Assembly (NCBI RefSeq): GCF_002019735.1
Contig: NZ_KV917378.1
Location: 1,111,869 to 1,175,868, forward strand
Origin: Salipaludibacillus agaradhaerens
GTDB taxonomy: Bacteria; Bacillota; Bacilli; Bacillales; Salisediminibacteriaceae
Length of the DNA stretch: 64,000 bases
Direction: 5' to 3'
The notes beneath the pieces were generated by a model. It did not search any database. It saw nothing but the letters and a program-made list of their open reading frames with translations, and was not told the DNA's origin. The position numbers and the translations under genes were made by a program. Positions 21,723 to 32,229 of the stretch are shown here, piece by piece; within the stretch, counting starts at the first letter, position 1, and the number at the start of each line of letters is the position of its first letter.

Positions 21723-23028
21723 TAATTTCACGCTCCTTCACACCGAACATCCTTGGCCGTTTATTTAAAATCCGACTATTCACCCAAAGCCCGAGCAACA
21801 GTCTTGCTCCAAATACAGATGTGATGAAGCTGGCTAAAATGCTGACAATCAGCATGACAGCAAACCCTTGAACAGCACTCGTTCCAAAATAAAACAAGAC
21901 ACCAGCGGCCAAAATAGTTGTAATATTCGCATCTAGTATTGTTGATAATGAGCGGCGGCTTCCTGCTCGAAATGCGCTCATAGTTGATTTACCAGAGCGA
22001 AGCTCGTCCTTAATTCGCTCAAATGTAATAATATTAGCATCCACCGCCATACCGACGCCAAGAATTAATGCCGCTATACCAGGCAAGGTAAGGACAGCAT
22101 TCATCCAGTCAAATACAACGAGGACGAGATAAATATAACCTGTCAATGTTAACAAAGAGATAAAGCCCATAAAACGGTAATAAACGAGCATATAGGCAAA
22201 GATAAGGGCGATGCCCACGATACCAGCATTAATTGCCATCTCCATTGAGCGCTCCCCTAAAGAGGCACCTACAGAATCTGCTTGAATTTCTGTCAGCTCC
22301 ACTGGTAAAGCTCCAGCGTTTAAAATCCCTGCCAGATCAGAAGCCTCTTCCGATGTAAAATCCCCTTCAATCATCACATCACGACTAGAAATAACATGAC
22401 TGACACGAGGTGCGGAGACAATTTTTGAATCTTCTTTCATTATTTCCTCTTCATAACTATCTCCTTCATCATAGTCTAACCAAATAGCAAGGATATTCTC
22501 CCCCATTGGCCGGCTACTTATTTCTCTCGTAATATCTTCAAAGAGGGAAGCATCCGCTACCGTAACTGTCACGATAGGTTGATTCGTATCAGGGTGAAAG
22601 CTTTGCCGAGCTCCCCCTTCGACCAAGTCCCCACCATCCATTTTCACTTCGTCATCAACATCTCGAAACGATAATCTCGCTTCTGTCGACAGTAATTCTC
22701 GTGCAGTTTCTTGGTCTGTGACACCAGCTAATTGTACACGTATTCTATTATCTCCTTCGATACTAATATTAGGCTCCGATACTCCTAATACATCGATTCG
22801 TGCATTAAGAGCACTGACTGTGTCACTGAGTAATTCACGATTAATCTCACTTTCACTGTCAATCGGCTCTACTTCATAAAGCACTTCAAATCCGCCTTGT
22901 AAATCTAATCCAAGGTTAATATTATTTACATGTGCCATAACATTACTCGCTATCAAAGTCCCTAGCGAAATCACGATAGCAAAAAAAGCTACAATCAAGC
23001 CCTTTTTAACTTTTTTTCTTTTTTTCAT
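21712..23028 (-). CDS. secD: Protein translocase subunit SecD
   Basis: SecD (438 residues) has an N-terminal membrane segment, a large external domain with LGLDLQGGFEV near 38-48 and the P1 region around LSARIDVLGVSEPNI-like sequence (here LNARIDVLGVSEPN). Five C-terminal membrane segments carry GMAVDANIITFERI (about 328-341). The stop is real: secF begins in another frame inside the last codons, so the pair is split and coupled rather than fused. The gene lies downstream of comN as in B. subtilis. Confidence 0.95.
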   Translation of the reverse strand: MKKRKKVKKGLIVAFFAIVISLGTLIASNVMAHVNNINLGLDLQGGFEVLYEVEPIDSESEINRELLSDTVSALNARIDVLGVSEPNISIEGDNRIRVQLAGVTDQETARELLSTEARLSFRDVDDEVKMDGGDLVEGGARQSFHPDTNQPIVTVTVADASLFEDITREISSRPMGENILAIWLDYDEGDSYEEEIMKEDSKIVSAPRVSHVISSRDVMIEGDFTSEEASDLAGILNAGALPVELTEIQADSVGASLGERSMEMAINAGIVGIALIFAYMLVYYRFMGFISLLTLTGYIYLVLVVFDWMNAVLTLPGIAALILGVGMAVDANIITFERIKDELRSGKSTMSAFRAGSRRSLSTILDANITTILAAGVLFYFGTSAVQGFAVMLIVSILASFITSVFGARLLLGLWVNSRILNKRPRMFGVKEREISEL

Positions 23029-23176
23029 GAACGAATTGATCCTCCTTCATATAAACACAACACGATACGGCCCTGAGAAACCCGCAGGACCGCTAATTAT
23101 GTAATGCAATGCTTCTAAAGACTACTATTTATTATACTTTTTAAGAAAAACAAGTGTCAATATTAGGAATCCCTCT

Positions 23177-23494
23177 TTAGCTACTGTCATCCTCAAATTG
23201 ATTTAATCTAAAATCAACCGGTTGCTCATTATGAAACCATTCTGGGCCTTTGTAGGCAGCAACAGTCACTAAATTCATATAATCGTTTACTTTCAAGCTG
23301 AATAGCTCTGAAACCATCCAGTGAGAACGAATTTTCTCTGGTCTTTCTTTGCTTTTTTCTACTTTTATCATAAAGCATTCCCAGACGTCTTTCTCTGAAA
23401 TTTTTTCATACCCTAGCATTTTCCATTCTTCTACTTTGCTCTGAATGACTGGCTCCAGTTTCATTTTCCAATAACTCCATTGTTCATTAACCAT
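23177..23494 (-). CDS. comN: Post-transcriptional regulator ComN
   Basis: ComN (B. subtilis YrzD) promotes comE mRNA accumulation and localisation for competence and partners with DivIVA. The 105-residue protein fits in size and locus (between spoVB and secDF). It reads as an all-helical small domain with LGYEKISEKDVWECFM and IRSHWMVSELFSLKVNDYMNL; the latter block is typical of the family. GGGAGG precedes the ATG. There is no recognised nucleic-acid-binding motif. Name from family resemblance and synteny. Confidence 0.8.
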   Translation of the reverse strand: MVNEQWSYWKMKLEPVIQSKVEEWKMLGYEKISEKDVWECFMIKVEKSKERPEKIRSHWMVSELFSLKVNDYMNLVTVAAYKGPEWFHNEQPVDFRLNQFEDDSS

Positions 23495-23522
23495 GAGATT
23501 GCCTCCCTCTAATAACTTTTTC

Positions 23523-24326
23523 TTAGCTTCTCGATCCGAGGAGTATAGCAGTCAACGCACCAGCTAAAAATGTTACCGCACTTGGAAATAATGCTGCAGG
23601 CCCTGCTGAAAATCCTGGAAATACAATGACTAGAGAGCCAACTAATAATCCAATTATGACAGCATAAGTCATGTAAGGATATTGTTTTAAAACATATTTA
23701 ATAATTTTACTGCTCATTGCAAAGCCAATTAAAAGACCCCCACCGAGTAAACCGATTACTGGTATATTCATTGAATATAAGGCTTCAATGGCTGTATCAT
23801 AAACGCCAAATATAAGTAAAACCGCCGCTCCACTAATGCCTGGAAGCAACAAAGACGCACTTGCAAGCCAGCCCGCTATAAATAGCTTTACCCCGTTAAA
23901 AGGTGTTAAATCAATAATGCCAGAGCCTTCTTCTGGCAGAAGTCCCATCAACCCTACCCCAACAGCTGTCACGAGAAGTATCACAAAATGCGGTACTTTA
24001 AACTGCGTTTTCATATTAGATTGAGTTAGTAAGAGTGGAATCACACCAATAATCAATCCTAAGAAAAAAAACTGTGTTGTCTGATAATGGTGCTCATGTA
24101 ACCACCGTATTATGTGAATTAATCCAACGAAGCCTGCAATCACTCCTATTCCAAGCGGAAGAAGAAATTTAAGACTGTCACGCCATTTTGAACTGAAAAA
24201 GTCACTGATTGATGCAATTAAATGATCATAAATCCCAAAAATTAACGCAATTGTCCCGGCACTTACACCTGGAACGAGATTACTTGCCCCCATTAAAATA
24301 CCACGATAAACATTTCGCCATTCCAT
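23523..24326 (-). CDS. DUF368-family membrane protein
   Basis: A polytopic protein (about 267 residues) with roughly eight hydrophobic segments. Its N-terminal motif GASNLVPGVSAGTIALIFGIYD and internal repeat SASLLLPGISGAAVLLIFGVYD (each shown here only as family signature) are characteristic of DUF368. Recent work links some DUF368 and DedA proteins to undecaprenyl phosphate recycling; whether this one does so is open. ATG 24326 (MEWRNVY) lies 12 bases after AAGGAG; ATG 24356 is also in frame but has no ribosome binding site. B. subtilis lacks this gene at this place. Confidence 0.82.
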   Translation of the reverse strand: MEWRNVYRGILMGASNLVPGVSAGTIALIFGIYDHLIASISDFFSSKWRDSLKFLLPLGIGVIAGFVGLIHIIRWLHEHHYQTTQFFFLGLIIGVIPLLLTQSNMKTQFKVPHFVILLVTAVGVGLMGLLPEEGSGIIDLTPFNGVKLFIAGWLASASLLLPGISGAAVLLIFGVYDTAIEALYSMNIPVIGLLGGGLLIGFAMSSKIIKYVLKQYPYMTYAVIIGLLVGSLVIVFPGFSAGPAALFPSAVTFLAGALTAILLGSRS

Positions 24327-24482
24327 TTGTCTTTCCATCTCCTTAAGTTGTCCCATTATACCATTATTTCTATGTAGAAAAATCTATTTAATTATGAAAC
24401 CTTGTCATGCTTGGCCACCTTTTCAGCATATACATCTTTAGTGGAAAAATCCAATGATTTTTTATAGAAAGTAGGGGCCGGA

Positions 24483-26033
24483 ATGACGAAGCAAACATTT
24501 TTAAAAGGCGCAGTTATTTTAATACTCGCAGGGTTTATTACACGAGTTCTTGGCTTTATAAACAAAATAATTGTCGCACGCATCATGGGAGCTGAAGGTG
24601 TGGGTCTTTATATGATGGCAGTACCAACGATGCTTTTAGTCATGACCCTCACACAGCTCGGTTTACCTGTAGCCATCTCAAAGCTAGTAGCCGAGGCTGA
24701 CACCGAGGGTGACAGATCAAAAATCAAACAAATATTAGTCGTTTCTTTAACAGTCACTGGGATTTTAAGTGTTATTTTTACAACGTGTATGGTGATGATA
24801 GCCCCTGTCATTTCTTCAAATTTCTTAACGGATAGTAGAGCCTTTTACCCGTTAATTGCTATCTCTCCAATCGTCCCTATTGTCGCCCTTTCCTCAGTCA
24901 TTAGAGGCTATTTTCAAGGGCTTCAAAATATGAAACCAACCGCTTATTCACAAGTGATTGAACAAATTGTCAGAATTACATTTGTTGCAACCTTAACGTC
25001 TCTCTTCTTGCCATATGGTATCGAATACGCAGCAGCTGGGGCTATGATTTCTGTCGTTCTTGGTGAACTAGCTTCACTGATTTTTATGGTCACGATGTTT
25101 AAGCGCCGAAAAACCTTTCGTGTCCGCCGTCGCTTTTTTTCCCATGTAGCAGGTGGAAAAAAGACGTTTGAAGATTTAATGGTTATTGCCATCCCCACAA
25201 CCGGCAGCAGACTCATTGGCTCTTTGTCTCTATTCTTTGAACCAATTGTTGTTGCCCAAAGCCTAGCATTAGCCGGTGTAGCTACAACTCTAGCTACCGC
25301 TCAATACGGTGAGTTAGCAGGGTATGTCATTCCAATGATTTTGCTCCCAACGTTTATAACGTATTCTCTATCGGTATCTCTCGTTCCTGCTATAAGTGAA
25401 GCTGCAATTGTGAAAAATCATGAATTGATTCATTATCGCCTTGGGCAAGCGTTGCGGTTCGCCTTAATGTCAGGCGGAGTAGCGGTTGTTATCCTATATG
25501 TTTTCGCTGAACCAATAATGGACCTAGTGTATGATGCTCCTACTGTGGCAGGCTACCTTAAAATTATGGCACCTTTCAGTTTATTTTTATATTTTCAAGG
25601 ACCTTTACAAGCTGCTTTACAAGCGCTTAATTTAGCTAAATCAGCTATGATGAATAGTTTAATAGGAGCCGTAGTAAAAACGGCCACGATATTCATTTTA
25701 GCATCAAGACCAGAATTAGGCATTATGGGAGCTGCGTTAGGTGTCGTCTTAGGATTTATTCTCGTAACAATACTTCACTTTGCCACTCTTGTAAAAGCCA
25801 TTAGTTTTACAATTAACTTAAGAGAGATAGTAAAAGTAATCATGGCGATGATCGCAAGTGGCGTGATTGGCTACACTTTATGGGAAGTACTTACATCGTA
25901 TTACTCATTATTATGGCAGACAGTACTAAGTATTATCGCCACTTCAGTAACCTATTTCATTCTCGTGTTTGCTCTTAAAATTGTGCACCGCTCAGAAATA
26001 AGAAAATTCCCTTATATCGGTAAGTTCTTTTAG
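24483..26033 (+). CDS. spoVB: Stage V sporulation protein B (MOP-superfamily flippase)
   Basis: SpoVB is a polysaccharide-type flippase of the MOP exporter superfamily needed for spore cortex peptidoglycan, presumably moving lipid-linked precursors. The 516 residues hold about 14 hydrophobic segments. The N-terminal motif GFITRVLGFINKIIVARIMG and the EGVGLYMMAVP sequence are typical. It starts at ATG with a GGGGCCGGA-type weak ribosome site. It is on the opposite strand from comN and DUF368. Two repeat elements fill the 540 bases after it. Confidence 0.92.
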   Translation: MTKQTFLKGAVILILAGFITRVLGFINKIIVARIMGAEGVGLYMMAVPTMLLVMTLTQLGLPVAISKLVAEADTEGDRSKIKQILVVSLTVTGILSVIFTTCMVMIAPVISSNFLTDSRAFYPLIAISPIVPIVALSSVIRGYFQGLQNMKPTAYSQVIEQIVRITFVATLTSLFLPYGIEYAAAGAMISVVLGELASLIFMVTMFKRRKTFRVRRRFFSHVAGGKKTFEDLMVIAIPTTGSRLIGSLSLFFEPIVVAQSLALAGVATTLATAQYGELAGYVIPMILLPTFITYSLSVSLVPAISEAAIVKNHELIHYRLGQALRFALMSGGVAVVILYVFAEPIMDLVYDAPTVAGYLKIMAPFSLFLYFQGPLQAALQALNLAKSAMMNSLIGAVVKTATIFILASRPELGIMGAALGVVLGFILVTILHFATLVKAISFTINLREIVKVIMAMIASGVIGYTLWEVLTSYYSLLWQTVLSIIATSVTYFILVFALKIVHRSEIRKFPYIGKFF

Positions 26034-26068
26034 TTACTATTTATCTAACTTGATTGATTTTATAATCA

Positions 26069-26250
26069 GGATTGTATCGTTATTTCCGAACGATATGACT
26101 CATTTTCACTCTACAGATGGCCGCTTTCCACGGGGCGCGCCTTCAACTCATTCTGTCTTTGCAAAGCTCAGTCAGAATGAGTTTTCAGATGTCGCTTGCT
26201 CCCTTCCAGTTTGCGTTTCTGACGAATGTTTTGTTGTTAACCCCATTATT
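26069..26250 (+). repeat. Dispersed repeat R1, long copy
   Basis: The first 60 bases match 9243-9300. The rest is GC-richer than its surroundings (CCACGGGGCGCGCC at 26138) and holds a perfect 11-bp inverted repeat, 26145-26155 with 26173-26183. It then runs to a TCGCTTGCTCCC segment. Short ORFs that cross it are not credible genes. Confidence 0.6.
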
Positions 26251-26359
26251 ACTCGTCATATTGAGTAGAACATGGCATTATGATATTTATTCAACTCGAT
26301 GCACCAAAATATGTTTGTTTAAAATTCTTAAAAACCTGACCTTTATTTAGATGAAAAAA

Positions 26360-26508
26360 ACATATAACGAACCTTTAATCAGTGGACGCTTCGTAATTTT
26401 TTCAGTAATTTGTATTTAATAAATCAGGACCTTAGCGCATTATCTCTCACCTAAATAATCTGATCAATGTTGACGCGGAGGTTTTACAGACGGTTATTTG
26501 TGATAAAA
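26360..26508 (+). repeat. Dispersed repeat R2, copy A (long form)
   Basis: Starts ATAACGAACCTTTAATCAG and ends ACGGTTATTTGTGATAAAA. It contains the R2 core (CAGGACCTTAGCGCATTATC, CACCTAAATA, GGAGGTTTTACAGACGG) plus about 40 extra bases after the first block, shared in degenerate form only with copy B. It lies behind spoVB. Confidence 0.75.
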
Positions 26509-26533
26509 TTTTAAATAAACATTGTCACAACTA

Positions 26534-26574
26534 AGAGGGTATCCAATTAGCTAAACGCTTGTAGGATACCCTTA
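26534..26574 (-). terminator. Terminator after the DUF421 gene
   Basis: On the minus strand AAGGGTATCC pairs with GGATACCCTCTT across a loop of about 19 bases. It directly follows the stop codon. The T tract is weak. Confidence 0.6.
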
Positions 26575-27234
26575 TCATTCATTTTTTAAGTCTATAAATA
26601 ATGATTCATCTCTGTTAAGCGAACAAAACGAAATACTTCTAACTTCCACCACACCTTTTTTTCTTAGCTCACTTCTTAACCAATGCACATCTTTTCCAAT
26701 CTCATACAAATGATCTTCCTGTACTTCTCCATCTAGCACTAAAGGTAAAGGTATAAAAGCCGGCCTACCTGTGACAGATTCATCTGGATCTTTTCGTATA
26801 ACAGATAGCTGGCCTGAAGGCTCTAGTATTGCAAACTCCACATCAGACATATACTGAATATCTTTTTGTCTTAATTGCAGCATTAAATCATCAAAATTAT
26901 AACGTTGTCTTCTCATTTCCCGCTCATCAATTTTACCTTGACGGATAATTACTGATGGTTTCCCATCAATCATTTTCCTTAATTTTCGACTCTTCAAAGA
27001 AACGTATGCTAGTGTTATTTGAATAAGCATAAGAAGAAACATAGGAATAAGTTGATGAACGACGGGAACTCTCACATTTTCAATCGTCATAACAGCAAGC
27101 TCTGCAATCATTAAAGAAATAACAAAGTCAACGATAGATAACTGACCAATTTCACGCTTCCCCATAAGTCTAAATATGATTAAAATAACAACATAGATCA
27201 CTAGTGTGCGTAAAATAATGGTTACTAACTCCAT
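26575..27234 (-). CDS. DUF421-family membrane protein (YrbG-like)
   Basis: The 219-residue protein has three N-terminal hydrophobic segments (to about residue 80) and the DUF421 domain with MGKREIGQLSIVDFVISLMI at about 25-44, then a cytosolic domain with KPSVIIRQGKID. B. subtilis has yrbG of this family in the same neighbourhood. In related proteins (YetF) the domain has been tied to spore germination or membrane function; the role here is unknown. AAGGAG precedes the ATG. Confidence 0.85.
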   Translation of the reverse strand: MELVTIILRTLVIYVVILIIFRLMGKREIGQLSIVDFVISLMIAELAVMTIENVRVPVVHQLIPMFLLMLIQITLAYVSLKSRKLRKMIDGKPSVIIRQGKIDEREMRRQRYNFDDLMLQLRQKDIQYMSDVEFAILEPSGQLSVIRKDPDESVTGRPAFIPLPLVLDGEVQEDHLYEIGKDVHWLRSELRKKGVVEVRSISFCSLNRDESLFIDLKNE

Positions 27235-27300
27235 TTTGTCTCCTTCAAACAGCTATTAATAGTATGCGCAGTTTTACCACCTTAAACTAAAGCATACCGA

Positions 27301-27356
27301 AAAAGGCTCACATTCATACATTTGAGATAACTTTTCTTGAAATACCATGTGAGCCA
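27301..27356 (-). terminator. Terminator after the ArsB/NhaD-type carrier gene
   Basis: On the minus strand GGCTCACAT pairs with ATGTGAGCC across a loop of about 33 bases, followed by five T. The loop is long but stem and tract are clean. Confidence 0.7.
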
Positions 27357-27435
27357 ATTGGTTATTGGTTATCTAATCAAAGACAGAACATTCTCATGAA
27401 TTTTCTCATTCTTTGATATCATTCATTGAACTCGT

Positions 27436-28725
27436 TCACATAAAATCTGTTAAGTATCGAAAATATAAATAAACAGTTGAAATAATAAATGAGATTAAGG
27501 CCGTCGGTATTCCGATTTTAAGAAAGTCAACATAAGAAAAGGGTTGCCGGGCTTTCATAGCTAATCCAGCCACAATAAGGTTAGAGCTAGCACCAATCAA
27601 TGTACCATTTCCACCTAGACAGGCACCCAGGGCTAATGCCCACCAAAGGGGATCTAAGTTTGTCATACCGTATTCCTGAAACTCTAAAATAACTGGAATC
27701 ATCGCTGCGACGAAAGGAATATTATCTACGAAACCAGAAAGAATACCTGACGCCCAAAGAATTAATAACGCCGTAGTCGGCACATCCCCTTCCGTATAAT
27801 AAATAATTGATTTAGCAATCTCATCAATAAGTCCCGTTTCTTTTAACCCCCCTACTAGCATAAAAAGTCCTACAAAGAAGAAAATAGTGACCCATTCAAT
27901 CGATTGAAAAACTTCTTCCGTCCCTTTTTCTTCACTTGTCAATAACATAAGTAAAATAGCACCTGCCATAGCGATACTCGTCAATTCTATATTCAGTAGA
28001 GGTTGCATGATAAAACCGGTCATCGTTAGAGTCAGGACTGTCACGGACTTAAATAATAATGACCGTCTCTCTAAATAAATGCGGGGATTTATTCCCATTA
28101 AACGCATACGGTGAGCCTTATCTACAGTCAACTTCTTCTTGTATAAAAGACAAATCCCCAACAATACAACAGCATATATCACGACCACAACAGGCCCCAA
28201 ATGTATGAGAAAGTCATTGAAATTTAAATGCTCTACGGCCTGTCCGATCATGAGGTTAGGTGGATCACCAATTAATGTCGCCGTACCACCTATATTTGAA
28301 GCTAGTATTGTGGCAATTAAATAAGGAATTGCTGTGATATTGAGCATTTGGGTTAATGTCATAACAATCGGAACAATAAGAAGAACCGTGGTGACGTTAT
28401 TTAATAACGCCGAACCAACTGCTGTGAGTGTAGAAATAACAAGTAATAAAGCAACAGGGCCTCCTTTTACTACTTTCGCTAAATAGATAGCTGCAAATTC
28501 AAAAAGTCCACTTTGACTTGTGATCGACACAAGAATCATCATCGACAGCAATAATACGATCGTGTGCCAGTCAATATGCTGTAAAAAAGCATTCTCAAGC
28601 GTCATGACGCCTGCCATTAACATGGCAATTCCCCCAAGGCATGCGATGAGTGCTCTATTATATTTTTCACTAATAAGTAAGCTATAGCTTACTATGAATA
28701 TCGTCAATGCCATCATCCATTCCAT
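27436..28725 (-). CDS. ArsB/NhaD-family ion transporter
   Basis: The 429 residues form about 11-12 hydrophobic segments with the ion-transporter motif ASNIGGTATLIGDPPNLMIG near 140-160 and its inverted-repeat partner ALGACLGGNGTLIGASSNLIVAG near 365-387. These mark the ArsB/NhaD branch of the IT superfamily. An Na+/H+ antiporter role would suit an alkaliphile, and arsenite or organic-anion export is the alternative; substrate is undecided. It is a single gene with no ars genes nearby. It stands alone between DUF421 and a divergent TIGR04086 gene. Confidence 0.85.
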   Translation of the reverse strand: MEWMMALTIFIVSYSLLISEKYNRALIACLGGIAMLMAGVMTLENAFLQHIDWHTIVLLLSMMILVSITSQSGLFEFAAIYLAKVVKGGPVALLLVISTLTAVGSALLNNVTTVLLIVPIVMTLTQMLNITAIPYLIATILASNIGGTATLIGDPPNLMIGQAVEHLNFNDFLIHLGPVVVVIYAVVLLGICLLYKKKLTVDKAHRMRLMGINPRIYLERRSLLFKSVTVLTLTMTGFIMQPLLNIELTSIAMAGAILLMLLTSEEKGTEEVFQSIEWVTIFFFVGLFMLVGGLKETGLIDEIAKSIIYYTEGDVPTTALLILWASGILSGFVDNIPFVAAMIPVILEFQEYGMTNLDPLWWALALGACLGGNGTLIGASSNLIVAGLAMKARQPFSYVDFLKIGIPTALISFIISTVYLYFRYLTDFM

Positions 28726-28908
28726 ATGTCGATGCCCCTCCCTGTTTCATCGATACATTCTATGAGGACAGTTGGACAATCATGTCAGTATTTCGTTTCA
28801 TCCTTAGAAAAGCTACACTTTTTATCTCGTTTTTTCATAAAAGCTCGTCTATTTTATTTTTCAGAAGAATATAGATGAGGTAATAGAAGTAAAAAGGAGG
28901 GTATTAGC

Positions 28909-29295
28909 GTGCCACAACGGCTAATAAGCAGCGTTTTATATGGTGTTTTAATGATATTTGTACTTGTTATTGTGACCAGCTTCCTAGGCTCATTGATTCT
29001 TCGATATACAAATACAACGGAAGAATCATTTTTCTGGGTTTTGCTCATTTTTTCATTTATCGCTTTATTTTTGGGTGGTTTTTTAGCAGGCGGTAAATCC
29101 GGGGAAAAAGGCTGGTTTGCTGGGGCACTGACTGCTTTAATGTATTCGTGTGTAACCTTTCTAACTCAATTTTTAAGTTTCAATGAAGGATTTGATTTGC
29201 AGCAGATAATTATCCACAGCGGATATTTAATCACGGCTATATTTGGAGGAATGTTAGGTGTCAATGTTCGGGGCCATAACTTCAAAGAACAATAA
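28909..29295 (+). CDS. TIGR04086-family membrane protein (YrzE-like)
   Basis: A 128-residue protein with four hydrophobic segments (about 8-28, 40-60, 67-87 and 103-120) and a Gly-rich FLGGFLAGGKSGEKGWFAGAL between the second and third. The TIGR04086 family is represented by YrzE at this B. subtilis locus. The start is GTG with AAAGGAGGG upstream. It converges on yajC; a shared terminator lies between. Function unknown. Confidence 0.8.
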   Translation: MPQRLISSVLYGVLMIFVLVIVTSFLGSLILRYTNTTEESFFWVLLIFSFIALFLGGFLAGGKSGEKGWFAGALTALMYSCVTFLTQFLSFNEGFDLQQIIIHSGYLITAIFGGMLGVNVRGHNFKEQ

Positions 29296-29322
29296 CTGAT
29301 TATCGCTTTGATGGACATGATA

Positions 29323-29358
29323 AAAAATCGACCTCCCTTTTGGGAAGTCGATTTTTTA
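29323..29358. terminator. Bidirectional terminator between TIGR04086 gene and yajC
   Basis: AAAAATCGACCTCCC and GGGAAGTCGATTTTTT form a near-perfect stem with A and T runs on both sides, so it can serve the + gene and yajC on the minus strand. Confidence 0.9.
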
Positions 29359-29360
29359 TA

Positions 29361-29621
29361 TCAATCAGGATTAACTACTTCACGTATCGCTTGACGATCA
29401 AATGTTAACTTATTATTACTGTCGACCATGATCACTACTTGATTTTCATCAATTGCATCAATCGTACCGTGTAGGCCACCAATTGTTACAATTTTATCCC
29501 CTTTTTGAAGAGCAGCATGCATCTCTTGGATCTTCTTTTGTCTTTTTTGCTGGGGACGAATCAAAAGAAAATAAAAAATCGCAAACATAACAACAAGCAT
29601 AATGATTGGTGTAAATTCCAT
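29361..29621 (-). CDS. yajC: Preprotein translocase accessory subunit YajC
   Basis: YajC associates with SecDF in the membrane. The 86 residues have one N-terminal membrane segment (IIMLVVMFAIFYFLLIRPQQ), the family signature RPQQKRQKKIQEM, and a cytosolic domain with KGDKIVTIGGLHGTI. It lies downstream of tgt as usual in Bacillus. AAGGGGTG precedes the ATG. Confidence 0.95.
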   Translation of the reverse strand: MEFTPIIMLVVMFAIFYFLLIRPQQKRQKKIQEMHAALQKGDKIVTIGGLHGTIDAIDENQVVIMVDSNNKLTFDRQAIREVVNPD

Positions 29622-29791
29622 TTATTTCACCCCTTTCAGTCTTAACACCTTCACATCGAACTATAAAACAAAATGTTTCAAATCCAAACAATCAGTTACG
29701 AAGTGTCAAGGCTGTAAAATAATTCTCCCGTACTATTGTAGACAAACTTGCCTTTAAAAATCAATCAAAATCTATTAAGATATAAGATTTA

Positions 29792-30961
<1,170 letters not shown>

Positions 30962-31990
30962 CTAAATAAGAAGCATTGCATCGCCAAAGCTAAAAAAACG
31001 ATACTTGGCAGTCACCGCTTCTCGATAAGCATTTAAAATATGGTCTCTTCCTGCAAAGGCGCTTACTAGCATGACTAATGTGGATTTCGGCAAGTGAAAA
31101 TTAGTTAGAAGGCCATCAATCGCTTGAAATGTAAAACCAGGGTAAATGAAAATATCAGTCCAACCGCTGGATGCAACTAATCGACCATGATGATCCCTCG
31201 CTACTGTTTCAAGTGTGCGTGCTGATGTCGTTCCAACTGCTATTATTTTCTTACCTTGTTCCTTCGTCTCATTTAATAACGCTGCTGTATCTTCTGTCAT
31301 TTCATAATACTCAGCATGCATGTGATGCTCTTCAATTGAATTGACAGATACAGGGCGAAACGTCCCAAGACCAACATGTAGCGTAATATAAGCGACATTA
31401 ACACCTTTTTCTTTCACCTTACTTAATAATGATTCAGTGAAGTGCAGACCAGCTGTCGGGGCTGCTGCTGACCCTCTATGCTCTGCATAAACTGTCTGGT
31501 AACGGTCTTTTTCCTCCAATTGCTCTTGTATATAAGGAGGCAAGGGCATTTCACCTAGCTTATCTAAAATTTCATGAAAAATACCCGAAAATGAAAACGC
31601 AATTTTCCTTCTGCCTTCCGGTAGCTCTTCCACACATTTACCGGTGAGAAGGTCACCTCCAAAAGTAAGGACTGTTCCCTCTTTCACTCTTTTAGCAGGC
31701 TTTACTAGCACTTCCCATTGATGGTTTTCCTCCTCTTTTAAAAGGAGTAGTTCGATCTTTGCTCCTGTTTCTTTCTTTACGCCAAATAACCTTGCGGGAA
31801 TCACTTTCGTATTGTTCAAAACCAATGTATCACCTTTCTCTAAAAAGGTGAGAAGATCTGGGAAATGTTTATGCGCTATGTCACCAGATTGCTTATTCAA
31901 TATTAATAAGCGAGAACTTTCTCTGTTTTTTAACGGTGTTTGTGCAATTAGTTCTTCTGGTAAATGATAATCGAATTGTGAAACATTCAT
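30962..31990 (-). CDS. queA: S-adenosylmethionine:tRNA ribosyltransferase-isomerase
   Basis: QueA transfers and rearranges the ribosyl part of SAM onto preQ1-tRNA to give epoxyqueuosine. The 342 residues begin [17 protein letters not shown]. They contain [15 protein letters not shown] near 170-184, [11 protein letters not shown] near 208, and [19 protein letters not shown] near the C-terminus. ATG 31990 is chosen over the ATG at 31993 by spacing from AAAGGAA. It forms the ruvB-DUF2905-queA-tgt-yajC string. Confidence 0.97.
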   Translation of the reverse strand: MNVSQFDYHLPEELIAQTPLKNRESSRLLILNKQSGDIAHKHFPDLLTFLEKGDTLVLNNTKVIPARLFGVKKETGAKIELLLLKEEENHQWEVLVKPAKRVKEGTVLTFGGDLLTGKCVEELPEGRRKIAFSFSGIFHEILDKLGEMPLPPYIQEQLEEKDRYQTVYAEHRGSAAAPTAGLHFTESLLSKVKEKGVNVAYITLHVGLGTFRPVSVNSIEEHHMHAEYYEMTEDTAALLNETKEQGKKIIAVGTTSARTLETVARDHHGRLVASSGWTDIFIYPGFTFQAIDGLLTNFHLPKSTLVMLVSAFAGRDHILNAYREAVTAKYRFFSFGDAMLLI

Positions 31991-32010
31991 CATGTTATTT
32001 CCTTTCTAGA

Positions 32011-32229
32011 CTAACGAAATCTTCCAAACAAATATAAAACGATGGAGATAACGATACTAATTATAATTGACGTCATAATAGGAAAATAAAAAGTAGCATT
32101 TTCCCGTCGGATAACAATGTCTCCAGGAAGTTTTCCTAAGGATATAAACCGACCACCCACTTGCCAAATTAATCCAGCAACAATAAGAACAAGACCGATC
32201 AAAATAAGAAGTTTAGGAAATTGGTTCAC
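32011..32229 (-). CDS. DUF2905 small membrane protein
   Basis: A 72-residue protein with two hydrophobic segments (about 6-25 and 47-67) separated by the conserved [19 protein letters not shown], which is the DUF2905 signature. Function unknown. Its ATG overlaps the ruvB stop by four bases, so it is coupled to ruvB. queA follows. Confidence 0.88.
   Translation of the reverse strand: MNQFPKLLILIGLVLIVAGLIWQVGGRFISLGKLPGDIVIRRENATFYFPIMTSIIISIVISIVLYLFGRFR

Noticed and set aside
21712-21731. Possible frameshift splitting a fused SecDF
   Set aside because: secF has its own start and ribosome site, and both proteins have complete ends, so a true split is more likely; kept as a finding on gene fission only.
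26050-26350. Two overlapping + strand ORFs of 72 and 77 codons after spoVB
   Set aside because: They cross the R1 repeat, have no ribosome binding site and no protein-like composition.
26360-26508. CRISPR-like array reading of the R2 copies
   Set aside because: The copies are kilobases apart, not regularly spaced, and no cas genes are present.
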